Assembly (NCBI GenBank): GCA_016720065.1
Contig: JADJXY010000002.1
Location: 2,927,001 to 2,991,000, forward strand
Direction: 5' to 3'
DNA length: 64,000 nt
Source: Betaproteobacteria bacterium
Lineage (GTDB): Bacteria; Pseudomonadota; Gammaproteobacteria; Burkholderiales; Rhodocyclaceae
The notes beneath the pieces were generated by a model, which saw only the letters and a list, made by a program, of their open reading frames with translations, searched no databases and was not told where the DNA came from. This document shows, piece by piece, positions 29,861-39,714 of this stretch. Made by a program: the position numbers and the translations under genes. Numbering within the stretch: position 1 is the stretch's first letter; the number at the start of each line of letters is the position of its first letter.

Positions 29861-31615
29861 CTACACCCAGCAGGTTGGAACGGTATCCCACGCGATGGCA
29901 TGGGTCACGGGGTGAAAAGTCCCGAACCGGCCGACTGTTGTGGGGACACCGAGGACGTAGGAAAAATAGGTCGGGTTCGGCCCCCCGTTGACGCACGCCT
30001 CGGTGAAGCTTGCGGGAGCCCCCTGGCAGGCGCCGGCATTGACGAGGCTGCATGACACGCCGCTCTCGGTGCCGCCGGGGTAATTGATCGAGTAGGATCG
30101 GCGGAAGGCGCCAAAAAGCGACGGGGAGTAGCGCACGATCGAGAGCGCCTCCATGGGGTCGATTCGGGCGCTTCCGCCGGGGAACTGTGAGGCTCCGGAC
30201 TGCATATTCCACCTATAGGCCAGGGCGTTGTAATTGACAGGGGCGACAGCGTGCAGCGGGTCGTTTAAGTCGGCGACCCAGGTCTTGCCATCCGATCCCG
30301 CCCCGAGGTTGTAATGGTTATAGGTGTAGTCGAGCTGACTGGCCGAACCGGTCGTGTGCACGCTCACCGCGGTCGCCGTCTCGTCGAGGATGATCTGCGC
30401 CCCGATAGAAAGCGTCCAGCGCTGCCAGGCATCCTGGTCCAGCGTCGAGGCTATCGTGTGAGGTCCGTCGAGGACGTAGGGCTGCGAAATCCCGGCCGTG
30501 ACCGCCGCGGTCCCCCCGGAAACTGTGCAAGTTTGCGTCCGATGGTCTCTCGAATAAATTTCGTGGCGAAGCGTCAGCCAGGCCAGCGCCCCGGCGTCTG
30601 TATACGTCGGCCAGATACGGTAGGTGTAGACCTCCCGGGACTCGGACAGCTCGTCGTCGTCGCGCCATCCATAAATGCAACCTGGGATAACCACAAAACC
30701 ATTGATGTTGGCCTGTGGCGGCACCGACGTTTTGCTGAAGCTATAGGTCCAATAGCCGTTATTTTGTAAGGCATCCCCGGTCCAGTAGGGCGTCTCGGGC
30801 ACGTAAGCTCCGCCGGATCGACGACTGACGTGCGCGGTGTCGTGCAGCTGCTGCGGGATGTCGATTTCCCAGCTGAACGCCAGGCCAAAATCCGCCGCGG
30901 CTTCGTTTCCGGCGCCACTGATGGCCAGGCGCCAGAAACACGTCGGCCAGGACTGCTGCTCGAAGGTCGTCAGTCCCCATGGATTCGCGCCGCCGGATGT
31001 CGGGTAGCGCATGCTACCGAAATAGATTTCAGACCCGTCCGGCTTGTGGGCCAGCAGATTGAGCGCCCCGTTATTGGGCGCCAGGCCCGCCGCAGCGGAG
31101 AGGGACTTTGTCAGCACCCCGAACGTCCGGCCCGGCTCGAAATGTCCCCAGCGCCGCACCTTGATCGTGGCGGTACACCCGCCCGAGGCCTGGACCGTCA
31201 CCACCTGCACATGCCAGCGCACTTGGGCGGGGTCGATGTAGATCACGCCCACGCCAACCGACCCGCCAATGCTGTTAATCGATTTGCCGTAGAGCGTCCG
31301 GGGGGTCCCGGCGATGAGCCCATAGAGCCGGGCCTGACGATGGATGGCGTTGTCCTCCGCGACCTGGGGCGCGGTGCGCTGATCGCCGGACGGAGAGGGC
31401 ATCTTCACCAAGTCGCAGCGCCCCGTTAGATCAGAAGACAGGCCGCCCCAGGCCCCATTGGGCGTGGGGTGCGAGACCACCGCGCCATCCGGGCAGGTCA
31501 GGCTCCCCGGATCGGTCGGGCTATAGGCATTCGCCCCCCGCCAGAGCCCGGTAGCCGGGGGGTGAAACCGAATCAGTGCCGTCGCGGCCGCATCGTGCGC
31601 CCAGTTGTCGATCAT
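29861..31615 (-). CDS. Large phage tail-tip or receptor-region protein
   Basis: 584 residues, the last gene of the tail module and therefore next to the phage end. It is rich in Tyr, Trp, Thr and Gly (EIDIPQQLHDTAHVSRRSG; YVPETPYWTGDALQ), as expected for an extracellular beta-rich protein. No specific domain was recognised. By position after the tail-hub-like protein it may form part of the tail tip or fibre. Its start overlaps the stop of the 109-residue gene upstream (ATGA). Confidence 0.65.
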   Translation of the reverse strand: MIDNWAHDAAATALIRFHPPATGLWRGANAYSPTDPGSLTCPDGAVVSHPTPNGAWGGLSSDLTGRCDLVKMPSPSGDQRTAPQVAEDNAIHRQARLYGLIAGTPRTLYGKSINSIGGSVGVGVIYIDPAQVRWHVQVVTVQASGGCTATIKVRRWGHFEPGRTFGVLTKSLSAAAGLAPNNGALNLLAHKPDGSEIYFGSMRYPTSGGANPWGLTTFEQQSWPTCFWRLAISGAGNEAAADFGLAFSWEIDIPQQLHDTAHVSRRSGGAYVPETPYWTGDALQNNGYWTYSFSKTSVPPQANINGFVVIPGCIYGWRDDDELSESREVYTYRIWPTYTDAGALAWLTLRHEIYSRDHRTQTCTVSGGTAAVTAGISQPYVLDGPHTIASTLDQDAWQRWTLSIGAQIILDETATAVSVHTTGSASQLDYTYNHYNLGAGSDGKTWVADLNDPLHAVAPVNYNALAYRWNMQSGASQFPGGSARIDPMEALSIVRYSPSLFGAFRRSYSINYPGGTESGVSCSLVNAGACQGAPASFTEACVNGGPNPTYFSYVLGVPTTVGRFGTFHPVTHAIAWDTVPTCWV

Positions 31616-31941
31616 GGCGGCGCCGCGAAATTGAGCACCACGGTGGCGCCATTGGCGTCGGTCATCGTGATCTGTTTGAGCGGCGTACGGGTCGCGGAAA
31701 ACAGCCCGTCAGACGAGTAGATCGTTGTGGCCGGATGCCACAGCCGGGCGTCATAGCTGGGCTCAGTCAGGGGGCTGGCGATGGCCCCCCCGCCGGACGT
31801 GGCCGCAGGCTTTCCCGTACCAGCCCTGGCCGGGATGGCCGGTGCACCCTTGGCGGCAGGCAAAGACCGATCTACCCGGCTGGTGAGGCCCGCGGCCTCG
31901 CGGGTCAGCGCGTCCAGGGCCGCGGTGAGGTCTTTGCTCAT
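31612..31941 (-). CDS. Small phage tail protein, unknown
   Basis: 109 residues. A short N-terminal helix (MSKDLTAALDALTREAAGL) is followed by a Pro/Ala/Gly linker and a beta-rich C-terminus (TMTDANGATVVLNF). It overlaps the genes on both sides by four bases, consistent with a strictly coupled tail operon. Function not recognised. Confidence 0.6.
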   Translation of the reverse strand: MSKDLTAALDALTREAAGLTSRVDRSLPAAKGAPAIPARAGTGKPAATSGGGAIASPLTEPSYDARLWHPATTIYSSDGLFSATRTPLKQITMTDANGATVVLNFAAPP

Positions 31942-33668
31942 AGGGTCACTGTGAAAACGTCCTCGACCAACGGGGCGGAGAACGTGCTGGCGATGGTCGG
32001 GGCGGCGGCGGCCCGCTCGCCAGAGGACACCGCCGGGAATTCGATGGTGAAGTTGTGGTCTGCCGCCGCGGCGTTGTTGAAGGTCACCACGGGAGAGGAC
32101 GGCAGATTCGTCTGCCCGGCGGCCGGCGCTGCCGCCGCGGCGGTTGTCGTCTCCGGGTGCGTCGTCCCCACGCCGGAGACGGCGCAGATGGCCAGGGAAA
32201 ACGTCGTCGTCGCCTCGCCCGAGTCCGGCGCCATGCGGTGGGCCAGCCGCTGCACTTTGCCGATGGCGTGGATCCCGTCGACGTCGATCTCCACCGTCTT
32301 ATCCAGATCGATTGCAGGATTGAGGCACACGGTGGCACTCACTGTGTTGCGGCGGTGCGAGGCCCAGATGCGCGCCTTCGCCACGTCGACCAGCGTTTCG
32401 ATGGCCACGGTGGCGGCGGCTCGGTCGGTGTCTGCCGTCAGGGTCGGGTCTAGCCCGTTGGTTTTGCCCGAGACCACGGTGGGCAGGTCCTGGGGCTGCA
32501 CCGACTCCACGTCGGCGCGGTAGAGTTTGGCCTTGGTCTCCCACCCCTCGGCGTCCTGGTACACGCCCTCCAGGGCGCCGCTCATGGATTGCCGCATGAC
32601 GCCCGTGGCCGCCACGGCGGCAGGGCACTGCACCGTCACAGTGTGCGTCTCCTGCACGGTCTGCGCGTAGTCGTAGGCAATGACAGCGGCAAACCCCATG
32701 CACAGGGTCGCGTCCACGGGCGGGTTGGGCGTCCAGAACCCCGCCCCGACGGCCACGGCGGTACTGGGCATGGGGGTATAGGTCACAGCCCCGACCACCG
32801 TCCCGCCAGCGGCGGAAATTGCGCCCTCCACCTGAGAGCGCTGCAGGAACCAGTTTCCGTCGATCACGTATTGCGCAAACCCCGTCATATCGACATAGCT
32901 GTAGGTCAGGGCGTGCCCCTCAGCCTTGAGCCGCGGAAAACGATAGGTGAAGGCGATATCGACGGTATTGACCAGCCCCTGTCGATCCGCAAGCTCCACG
33001 GCGAGGGAGCCGTCGATGACCTGGTCGGCGCCGAAGGTCAGCGGGGCGGAGGGGGCGGGAATCCAGGGGGTGAGCCGCGGCAGGCCGGCAGGAGACAGAT
33101 CGAGTGACCCCCGCACGGTGGACAGACGATCCTGGGCATAGGCCCAGCCGGAGGCGCTCGCCGCGAACACAACCGGCGACCAGCGGCCCCCGATCAGGCT
33201 GTCGAGGGCGGGGCGGTTAAGCGCGTCGAGCACGCCCTGCAGATCATCCGTCGCCCGCACCTCGACGGTCCGCGCGGCTGGATCGTACTGTGGGCTATCG
33301 ACGACCCCGGAAAACAGGCGCATTGGGTACAGGGGGCCGCTCTCCGCGGCCGCGGCGATGTCGATGGTCACCGAACGGCCGACCCAGCCGGGCAGGAAGA
33401 TCGCAGTCCCGGCCGCGGGCCGCAAGGTGAAGATCGCGATGCGCGCGGTCCCCTCCTCCGCCTCCACGGCGATCTCCCCGACCACCTGGTCGGAGACGTC
33501 AGCTCCGTGCAGCGTCACCACCGCCGTCCACACCGCGGCCGGCCCGGCCGGGATGGCCGCCCCGGCGGTCCCGGTCAGCCACGCCTCCGGCACGCCCGGA
33601 TCGTTCGGATCGTCCGATCCCGGGCTGGCCGCGAAGGGCGCAGCGGCAAAGAGCGCAGCGGCGAACAC
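31938..33668 (-). CDS. Phage tail-tip/hub-like protein
   Basis: 576 residues from a GTG at 33668, five bases after the stop of the preceding gene; the frame stays open further upstream but only inside that gene. The middle part (FSGVVDSPQYDPAARTVEVR; ATDDLQGVLDALNR) has the look of a tail-hub or gp27-like beta domain. The end is Ala/Pro-rich, then FTIEFPAVSSGER. It is the largest tip protein after the tape measure. The assignment rests on position and fold impression only. Confidence 0.65.
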   Translation of the reverse strand: MFAAALFAAAPFAASPGSDDPNDPGVPEAWLTGTAGAAIPAGPAAVWTAVVTLHGADVSDQVVGEIAVEAEEGTARIAIFTLRPAAGTAIFLPGWVGRSVTIDIAAAAESGPLYPMRLFSGVVDSPQYDPAARTVEVRATDDLQGVLDALNRPALDSLIGGRWSPVVFAASASGWAYAQDRLSTVRGSLDLSPAGLPRLTPWIPAPSAPLTFGADQVIDGSLAVELADRQGLVNTVDIAFTYRFPRLKAEGHALTYSYVDMTGFAQYVIDGNWFLQRSQVEGAISAAGGTVVGAVTYTPMPSTAVAVGAGFWTPNPPVDATLCMGFAAVIAYDYAQTVQETHTVTVQCPAAVAATGVMRQSMSGALEGVYQDAEGWETKAKLYRADVESVQPQDLPTVVSGKTNGLDPTLTADTDRAAATVAIETLVDVAKARIWASHRRNTVSATVCLNPAIDLDKTVEIDVDGIHAIGKVQRLAHRMAPDSGEATTTFSLAICAVSGVGTTHPETTTAAAAAPAAGQTNLPSSPVVTFNNAAAADHNFTIEFPAVSSGERAAAAPTIASTFSAPLVEDVFTVTL

Positions 33669-33672
33669 GGCG

Positions 33673-34584
33673 TTACAGCCCCAGGGTACGGAAAAAAATC
33701 CGCCATGTGACCGCTGTCGCTCCGGAGCTGGAAGCAGTGACCACCAGAGGCTTGCGGCCGTCCGCATTGACGCCGCCCAGGGCCAGGGTCACCGTGGGGA
33801 CCGTCGCCAGGCTGCTCACCAGTACCGTGTCGGCGCCTTGGGTAACGATCCCGGCCCCCGCGACGAAGATCGTGCGGCGGATGGCCCGAAACTGCGTCAC
33901 GGCGGCGTTGCACGCAAATGCGGTCATCTCGATCCAGTACGGCTGATCGGCCGTCAGGAATAAGCAGGGGCCATTTGCCACGAAGGGCAGACCTGACGCC
34001 GCGTCGCCGGTGACGCACTGCTCCACCACGAGGCCGTCCCCCGCCACGAGGTGCGCGGCCCGCGGCCCCGTGCTCGCGCCCGCCCCGACGACGATCGCTC
34101 TGTCGTGCAACGCCTCCGCTAGAGACCCCAGCGCCGTTGCCAGCCCCCCGGACGCCCGGGCGCCGATGCCCACGGCGAGGGCCTGGTCCTGGTCTGCCAC
34201 CGGGGATGGATTGGCTGCCTGCGCCGTCTCCGGGCACACCGCCACCGCCATGGTATCGAGTACGGCCAGGCTGACCGTCTTGCTCCCCGCAGGCAGATCT
34301 ACCGGTGTGGTACTCGGCCCGGCCCGCAGGGTGGCCGGGGTGTGGCCCTGCACCCAGTCTCGAGCCAGCACCGTCCCCGCGGCATTGAGGTTGCCGACCC
34401 CCCACTCGGCCCCGGCGCCGCTGCCGCTGCCCCACTCGATCAGGTAGGGCACCGCCTTTGCTACCCCCTCTCCGACGGCGGAAAACGGGAAATACCCCGC
34501 CGGCGCGCCGCCCAGGGTCAGGGGTCCGGTGCCTGCGGTCAGACATGTCTCGCGCACGCGGGGAGCCAACATCAAATCAGCCAT
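33673..34584 (-). CDS. Phage tail protein, unknown
   Basis: 303 residues starting MADLMLAPRVRETCLTAGTG. GAGGAGG lies 7 bases before this ATG, which decides it over a TTG two codons upstream. The N-terminal segment (RVRETC...GTGPLTLGGAPAGY) is a motif met in many phage tail and tail-fibre-like proteins. The rest is Gly/Ala/Thr-rich. It overlaps nothing and follows the 170-residue gene closely. Confidence 0.6.
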   Translation of the reverse strand: MADLMLAPRVRETCLTAGTGPLTLGGAPAGYFPFSAVGEGVAKAVPYLIEWGSGSGAGAEWGVGNLNAAGTVLARDWVQGHTPATLRAGPSTTPVDLPAGSKTVSLAVLDTMAVAVCPETAQAANPSPVADQDQALAVGIGARASGGLATALGSLAEALHDRAIVVGAGASTGPRAAHLVAGDGLVVEQCVTGDAASGLPFVANGPCLFLTADQPYWIEMTAFACNAAVTQFRAIRRTIFVAGAGIVTQGADTVLVSSLATVPTVTLALGGVNADGRKPLVVTASSSGATAVTWRIFFRTLGL

Positions 34585-34586
34585 GG

Positions 34587-35099
34587 TCAAACCTCCTCAC
34601 AGATCAGTTCCCAGCGGTGCGTCGCCTCCGCCCGCTGGCCGCTGACCGTCGGGCGCAGCGCCCACACGGTCAGCTCAGGGTAGTAGATCGCGCCATAGGC
34701 CAGAGCGCCGGCCACAGGCGTCACCGTGGCCACGTTGCCGAACAGGGCGGCGGGCGTCCGCACCGCCTGACCGCCGGCCAGGTAGGCGAGGCCGTAGGGG
34801 GTATAACCGGCATCCGACCGGTGCGCCGCGGGCAGCGTCGCCTCCAGCCCGGCGCAGGGAATCCCCCGGGGGACGACGCAGCGCAGCAGGTGCTGAGCAT
34901 TGGTCGCCAGGGTTGCCAGGCCCGGGGGCAGCCAGCCGGCGCCGCTGGTGGTCACCTTGAGCCGCGCCCAGGTCTCCTGCTTGAGTCCGGCGCCGGACAC
35001 CGCCCGCAGAATCGTCTCGCCCCCGATAATCTCGTAGGTCTGCTCCAGGTCCAGGGCCTGCAGGTCGTGGAGGACGATGCCCCCGATCTCGAAACTCAT
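34587..35099 (-). CDS. Phage tail protein, unknown (170 residues)
   Basis: Starts MSFEIGGIVLHDLQALDLEQ and overlaps the tape-measure stop by four bases. It has alternating hydrophobic strands and a Trp-rich end (ELTVWALRPTVSGQ). Position directly after the tape measure fits a distal-tail or tip-assembly protein. No family recognised. Confidence 0.6.
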   Translation of the reverse strand: MSFEIGGIVLHDLQALDLEQTYEIIGGETILRAVSGAGLKQETWARLKVTTSGAGWLPPGLATLATNAQHLLRCVVPRGIPCAGLEATLPAAHRSDAGYTPYGLAYLAGGQAVRTPAALFGNVATVTPVAGALAYGAIYYPELTVWALRPTVSGQRAEATHRWELICEEV

Positions 35100-38000
35100 C
35101 GCCGCGCCCCCCGCTTGAGGGCCTCACGGCCCAGGGCCGACACCATCTCCGCGACCACGTCGGGCGCGGCCGCCATGGGATAGCGGCGGCCGTCCAGATG
35201 CACATTGACCGGGGTGGGCGTACTCCCCCGGCCGGTCGGGGCTGGCAGTGACGGGATGCGCAGGCGTGACAGGGCGCCGCCGTCGGCATAGCGCGGAATT
35301 TGCATGGCGTTCAGGCGGCGCATGAAATCGGCGCCGTAATGGCGCACCGCCGGCAACTGCATCACCCACTCGCCGGGGGTGCCCCAGTACAGCATGTTGT
35401 CGGCGCGGTCGTGGGGAGCGGTGCCAGGCAGGGGGCCGCCGGAGGCGAAGGCCGGAAGTGCCGGCGGGGTCGCCGTAGCGCCGTCCGGCAGCCCCGTCGC
35501 CTGGACCTTCACCGGCAGCACCAGGCCCGCGAAGGCAGACTTCACGGCCTCAAGGGCAGCGGACAAGGCCCCCTGGTCGATCTCGGGCTTCAGCCTGATC
35601 GCCGCCTGCTCGTTCAGCTTGGTGATCTGCTGGGCCAGCCCATTCATCGCCTGTGTCATCTGATTGAACTGCTCCAGTTGCTTCGCCGCCGCCGCCTCGG
35701 CCGCCCCCTTCTGCTCCTGGAGGATACCGTCCGTTTCACGGCCGATGCGGCTCAACTCACTGATCGCCTCCTGGCGCTGGGTCTTGGGGTCCACGCCCTC
35801 GCCGCTGAGGTTGCCGATGCTCTGCGCGACGCCTTGCTGGCGCTGCAGCAAGTCCTTGGCCAAGTCGCTCTTGCCTTCGGCCTGGGCGTTGCTGGCTTCG
35901 AGTTTGAGTTGCGTCATCTCCTTCCGCAGGTCTTCCGCCTGCTCCTTGGGGGTCATGTCCTGGCGCCGGAGGGCGTTGATGGCGGCGGCCGTGTTCAGGC
36001 GGTTATTGACGATCTGTTTGTCGAGATCGATGACCTGCTGCGCATAGGTCTTGTACGCCTGGAGCGCCTCGCCGGCCCTGGACTTCAGAGTGTCGTAAAG
36101 GCCCTGGGCAATGGCAGCCCGCTGCTGTGCAGCCTCGGCATCGATGGCCCGCAGCTGGCGGGCCGCGCTGCCCTCGGCCTGCACTCGGGCGGCCGCGGCG
36201 CCCTGGGTTTTTTCCAGCTCCCCCTGGCGCAGGGCCTCCGTGATGTCTTTCAGGCTGGCGGCGCTGCGCTTCTTCTCCTCGACTTCTTTCCTGGCGATGG
36301 CGATCTTTGCTTCGTTGGCATTTCTCACCGCCGCGATCTCGGCATTGGCCTGGGCGAGCACATCGGCGGCCCCCTGGGTCACCAGCTGGCGCTTCCGCGC
36401 CGCCACCAGCTCCAGGGCCGCGAGCTGCTGCCCAGCCCCGGCTTGGGCCGCAGCCACCTCGGCGTTGCGGCTCGCCACCTCCACCTGGGCGACGCCGGCC
36501 GGATCGTTGCGCAATTCCGCGGCCACCCGGGCCAGCGCCGCCGCCTGGTTGAACTGGGCCAGGGCGACGCCGGCCGTCTGGGAGAACAAGGCCTGGATTC
36601 GCCCCGCCCGCGCCTCCAGCCCGGCCACCAGGCCGTTCAAAGCCCTCATCTCCGCCTGGCTGCGCGCCTCGATGGCGTTTTCCAGCTGCGAGCGCAGGGT
36701 GGCGTCCTTGGGCGCACGCCCCAGGGCGGTGCTGATGCGCTCCACCAGGCCGGTGAATGCGGCGGGAGTCTTGGCCGCTGAGAACAGCCCCTGCAGGGCG
36801 GTCTTCAGCTCCAGGGCGCTGGCCTTCAAGACGCCGTTGTCGTTCAGTGCTCCCGCCACAAAATCCTTGTAGAGGGTCTCGAAGGCCTGCAGAGACTTCA
36901 GGCTGTCCTGATCGACCAGGCCGCCGGCGTCGAGCTTGAGCTTATCCAGGCCGAGGAGGCCGCGCTCCTGGCCCCGGTTGTTGACGAAGGCCTTGGCCGC
37001 TTCGTCAGCCCGACCGACCGCCGCCTCCAGTATCCGCAGCTCGGCCTCGGCTGCCCGGCCCACGTCGCTCATGCGGAAGGCCGGCGAGAGCAACTGGTCC
37101 CGCAGTTCGGCGGCGCGGCTCTTGAGTTTGGACACCTGGTCGGCCTGTTCCGCAGGCCCGTTCTTGGCGGCGAAGTCCTCGAAATTGCGGATCATCTGCT
37201 CCGTAGACAAGGCGGTGCCCTGGGCCGCCTGCTGGCCCTTGTTGCGGAAGTGATCCCAAGCCAGGGCGGCGGCCGTGATGCCGGTGATGACCAGCCCCGG
37301 CCAGCCCCCAAACAGCGCCAGCAGCCCCCGGCCGGCGGTGGCGGCGAGCCCCATGGCCCGCCCCATGGCCCCGACGTTGGCCGCGGCGACGGCGGCCTGG
37401 GCCGCCGCCTGGGCCGTCCCGGCCGCCACGAGGGACTGATTGGCCCAGAGCAGCCGCGCCGCGGCCGACCGCTTCTCATCGGCGAGGGCAGCCGCCTGGG
37501 AGGAGACCGCATACCCTTGTGCGGCGGTCGCCGCGTTCAGTTGCGCGATGGCGCCTTGGCGCACGGCGAGCAGGGACGCCGTGGCCGCTTCCGCATGGCG
37601 CAACTCCTCGGCCGCCGCCACCCGGGTCGTGGCGGCATCGCGACCCTTGGCCGCGACCAGGGCGCCGATCGCGGCGACCCGGTTGGCGCCGAAGGCCGCC
37701 GCGCCGATCAAGGCAATCTGCCCCAGCCCGGCGGCGATCGCCGGCAGGTTGGCCGCCAGGCCATTCAGGCCGCCGGCCAAGTTGGCAGTGACGCCCAAGG
37801 CGTTATCCATCTCGCCCGCGGTTTGCTTGACCGCTTCGCCCAGGTTGGTCCAGGCCTGGCCAACGGTCCGCGGCAGGCGTGCTGCCTCGCCCGCCAAAGC
37901 GGCTTGCTGGCTTTGCAAGGCCATCAGGACTTGCTGGCTGGTGAGCGCCCCCTGTTCCCCGAGTTTTTTCAGCTCGCCGACAGTCACGCCGAGGCCGGCG

Positions 38001-38566
38001 GCGATGGCCTGAGCCAGGCGGGGCGCATTTTCCAGGATGGAACTGAGTTCCTCCCCCCGCAAAACGCCAGAGCCCAGGGCCTGCGCGAACTGGAGCATGG
38101 CGGCCGAACTCTCGGCCGCTGAGGCGCCGGAGACCAGCAGGGCCTGGCCGACCGCGGTGACGGCCTGCTGCGCGTCCTTGGCGCTCCCCCCCATATCCTT
38201 GATCGGCGTCGCGATGCGGGTGAACAGTGCGGCGACATTGACCACCTCGGTGCCTGAATCCCGGGCGGTACTGCGGATGGCGTCGAGGTTGTCCTTAAAC
38301 TCGACCAGGGACCCCGAGGCGAGCTTGACCCGGGCCTCGACCCCCTTCAGCTCCTCGGCGGCGCGGGCGAAGGCCCTGACGGCCTCGACGGGCGAGGCCG
38401 CGAACTGCTGCCACAGTGCAATGGCGCCGCTGATATGGGCGAGATCGGCGATGGCCGACCGGGCGCTGGGACCGACTCCCCGGATCGCCTGCTCCAGTTG
38501 ATTGACGGAACGAATCGCGCCATCATTGGTCGCAGTGATCACCAGCTTGAGGTTGAGGTCCGACAT
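35096..38566 (-). CDS. Phage tail tape-measure protein
   Basis: 1156 residues, the longest gene of the phage. The N-terminal 250 residues match the tape-measure domain found in many siphophages (GEELSSILENAPRLAQAIAA; LGEQGALTSQQVLMAL). A hydrophobic segment (GLAATAGRGLLALFGGWPGL) is followed by long Ala/Gln/Glu coiled-coil regions. The length would set a tail of roughly 170 nm by the usual 1.5 Angstrom per residue rule. The ATG at 38566 shares its bases with an ATG on the opposite strand. AGGAG lies very close upstream. Confidence 0.92.
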   Translation of the reverse strand: MSDLNLKLVITATNDGAIRSVNQLEQAIRGVGPSARSAIADLAHISGAIALWQQFAASPVEAVRAFARAAEELKGVEARVKLASGSLVEFKDNLDAIRSTARDSGTEVVNVAALFTRIATPIKDMGGSAKDAQQAVTAVGQALLVSGASAAESSAAMLQFAQALGSGVLRGEELSSILENAPRLAQAIAAGLGVTVGELKKLGEQGALTSQQVLMALQSQQAALAGEAARLPRTVGQAWTNLGEAVKQTAGEMDNALGVTANLAGGLNGLAANLPAIAAGLGQIALIGAAAFGANRVAAIGALVAAKGRDAATTRVAAAEELRHAEAATASLLAVRQGAIAQLNAATAAQGYAVSSQAAALADEKRSAAARLLWANQSLVAAGTAQAAAQAAVAAANVGAMGRAMGLAATAGRGLLALFGGWPGLVITGITAAALAWDHFRNKGQQAAQGTALSTEQMIRNFEDFAAKNGPAEQADQVSKLKSRAAELRDQLLSPAFRMSDVGRAAEAELRILEAAVGRADEAAKAFVNNRGQERGLLGLDKLKLDAGGLVDQDSLKSLQAFETLYKDFVAGALNDNGVLKASALELKTALQGLFSAAKTPAAFTGLVERISTALGRAPKDATLRSQLENAIEARSQAEMRALNGLVAGLEARAGRIQALFSQTAGVALAQFNQAAALARVAAELRNDPAGVAQVEVASRNAEVAAAQAGAGQQLAALELVAARKRQLVTQGAADVLAQANAEIAAVRNANEAKIAIARKEVEEKKRSAASLKDITEALRQGELEKTQGAAAARVQAEGSAARQLRAIDAEAAQQRAAIAQGLYDTLKSRAGEALQAYKTYAQQVIDLDKQIVNNRLNTAAAINALRRQDMTPKEQAEDLRKEMTQLKLEASNAQAEGKSDLAKDLLQRQQGVAQSIGNLSGEGVDPKTQRQEAISELSRIGRETDGILQEQKGAAEAAAAKQLEQFNQMTQAMNGLAQQITKLNEQAAIRLKPEIDQGALSAALEAVKSAFAGLVLPVKVQATGLPDGATATPPALPAFASGGPLPGTAPHDRADNMLYWGTPGEWVMQLPAVRHYGADFMRRLNAMQIPRYADGGALSRLRIPSLPAPTGRGSTPTPVNVHLDGRRYPMAAAPDVVAEMVSALGREALKRGARR

Positions 38567-38723
38567 GCTCCTATCCCTGATTCAATGGACAATTTTTGGC
38601 GCCCTGCTCTGCCTGGGGCTCGGCATGACGTTTGCCCTCGGGTGGAGCTTCGTCGTCGGCCTGCTGCTTATGGGATGCCTGCCCACGCTCCTGGCCGCAA
38701 ATTTTCTCTGCGGCCGGCGTTAA
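38565..38723 (+). CDS. Possible small two-helix membrane protein inside the tail region
   Basis: A 52-residue open frame on the strand opposite to the tail genes, in the 153-base gap between the tape measure and the preceding small gene. It has two convincing membrane segments (IFGALLCLGLGMTFALGW; FVVGLLLMGCLPTLLAA) and ends CGRR. Minus-strand translations of the same gap are short and irregular. It could be a moron-type gene, for example for exclusion of other phages, but no ribosome binding site is obvious. Confidence 0.35.
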   Translation: MLLSLIQWTIFGALLCLGLGMTFALGWSFVVGLLLMGCLPTLLAANFLCGRR

Positions 38724-38842
38724 GCCTTCGCCGCCGCCACCGCCTCCTCCACCGCACTCGCGAAAACACCCCAGGGATAACGCCAGGCCTCCGCGTGCCC
38801 CTGGCGGACCAGGCCGGCCACGCTCCTTTCCAAGCGGGTCAC
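38720..38842 (-). CDS. Small phage tail protein (40 residues), tail-assembly region
   Basis: Begins at a GTG that overlaps the stop of the 105-residue gene (GTGA) and ends at the TAA at 38720. The product contains RYPWGVFASAVEEAV. In siphophages the slot between tail tube and tape measure holds two tail-assembly chaperone products; this short coupled gene occupies the second position. Function by position only. Confidence 0.5.
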   Translation of the reverse strand: MTRLERSVAGLVRQGHAEAWRYPWGVFASAVEEAVAAAKA

Positions 38843-39156
38843 GGGGTCTTCTGGGCAGCCAGAATCTCCCGCCCCAGGGTCACGACCCGCTCCCGCATCG
38901 CGAAAAAACGCGCGTTCACCTCCCGCGCCTCGGCGATGACCCGATCGATGTCCGAGGGCGTCATGCCGTCGATCACGTCTGCGGGGAGATCGGACAGAAA
39001 AACCAGGTCGGAGAGAGCAATCTCCTCGAACAGCGCCCCGTCCACCAGGTCTCCCGCATCAGTCTTGGATGCCAGCCAGGCGCGAATCTCGCCGACAGTC
39101 AGCTCCTTGACGACGACCTTGCGGCCGTCGATCTCAAACTCCTTGAGGCGGCGCAC
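38839..39156 (-). CDS. Probable tail-assembly chaperone
   Basis: 105 residues from a GTG preceded by AAGGAGCGG. It starts VRRLKEFEIDGRKVVVKELT and has acidic, helical character (GMTPSDIDRVIAEAREVNAR). Genes of this size between the tail-tube and tape-measure genes usually encode tail-assembly chaperones (G/GT type). No frameshift slippery site was seen; instead a separate 40-residue gene overlaps its end. Confidence 0.6.
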   Translation of the reverse strand: MRRLKEFEIDGRKVVVKELTVGEIRAWLASKTDAGDLVDGALFEEIALSDLVFLSDLPADVIDGMTPSDIDRVIAEAREVNARFFAMRERVVTLGREILAAQKTP

Positions 39157-39159
39157 CGC

Positions 39160-39714
39160 TTACCGCTCCTTCCGCACCGTCTGATACTGCGACAGCCCCG
39201 TGGTGGTGATGCTGGTATCCGCCAGCTGGGTCGCCGAGAGCGTCAGCTTGCCGAACTCGTCTCCGATCCAATCCACGCTCTGGGCGGGGTCAAACTGGCA
39301 GCGATGCTTCTCGATGCGTACCGCCTTGCCTGACGCAGCCTCGTTCAGGCCGTCGATCACGATGCGGTAATCGGCGGCGGCCGCCACCAAGCACTGGATC
39401 AGGTCATCCGGCAGGGGCGTATAATCCACCGTGATGGCGTCGCCCGCCACCAGGGTCGCGGCGCCGGGCAGGACATAGACCCCGCCGCGCCGCCACTCGT
39501 AGTTGGTGGCCGCCACCACCGGCGTGCCCCCCTTCTTGACCACCGGGGCGACGGTCAGATTGCCCAGGCGGGCTAGAGGGATCAGCGAGCCCAGGGCCGG
39601 CACCGTCGCCGCCTCGCCCACGATGGCCACCGCGCCGGCATTCGCCGTCACGCTGCCGCGCAGCGCCAGGGCCAGATTCTCGGGCGAAAAACTCAGCATG
39701 TGCTTCTGGCCCAT
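39160..39714 (-). pseudogene. Tail-tube-like protein, probably truncated at the N-terminus
   Basis: About 185 residues. It has the segment MLSFSPENLALALRGSVTAN near the start and a beta-rich body ending TTTGLSQYQTVRKER, consistent with a major tail (tube) protein by position and style. The frame upstream of 39714 runs into antisense of the portal gene, so the true N-terminus is uncertain: ATG at 39699 or 39714 are candidates. The neighbouring portal fragment, on the other strand, is also cut at this place, so a rearrangement junction lies near 39700. Confidence 0.6.
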
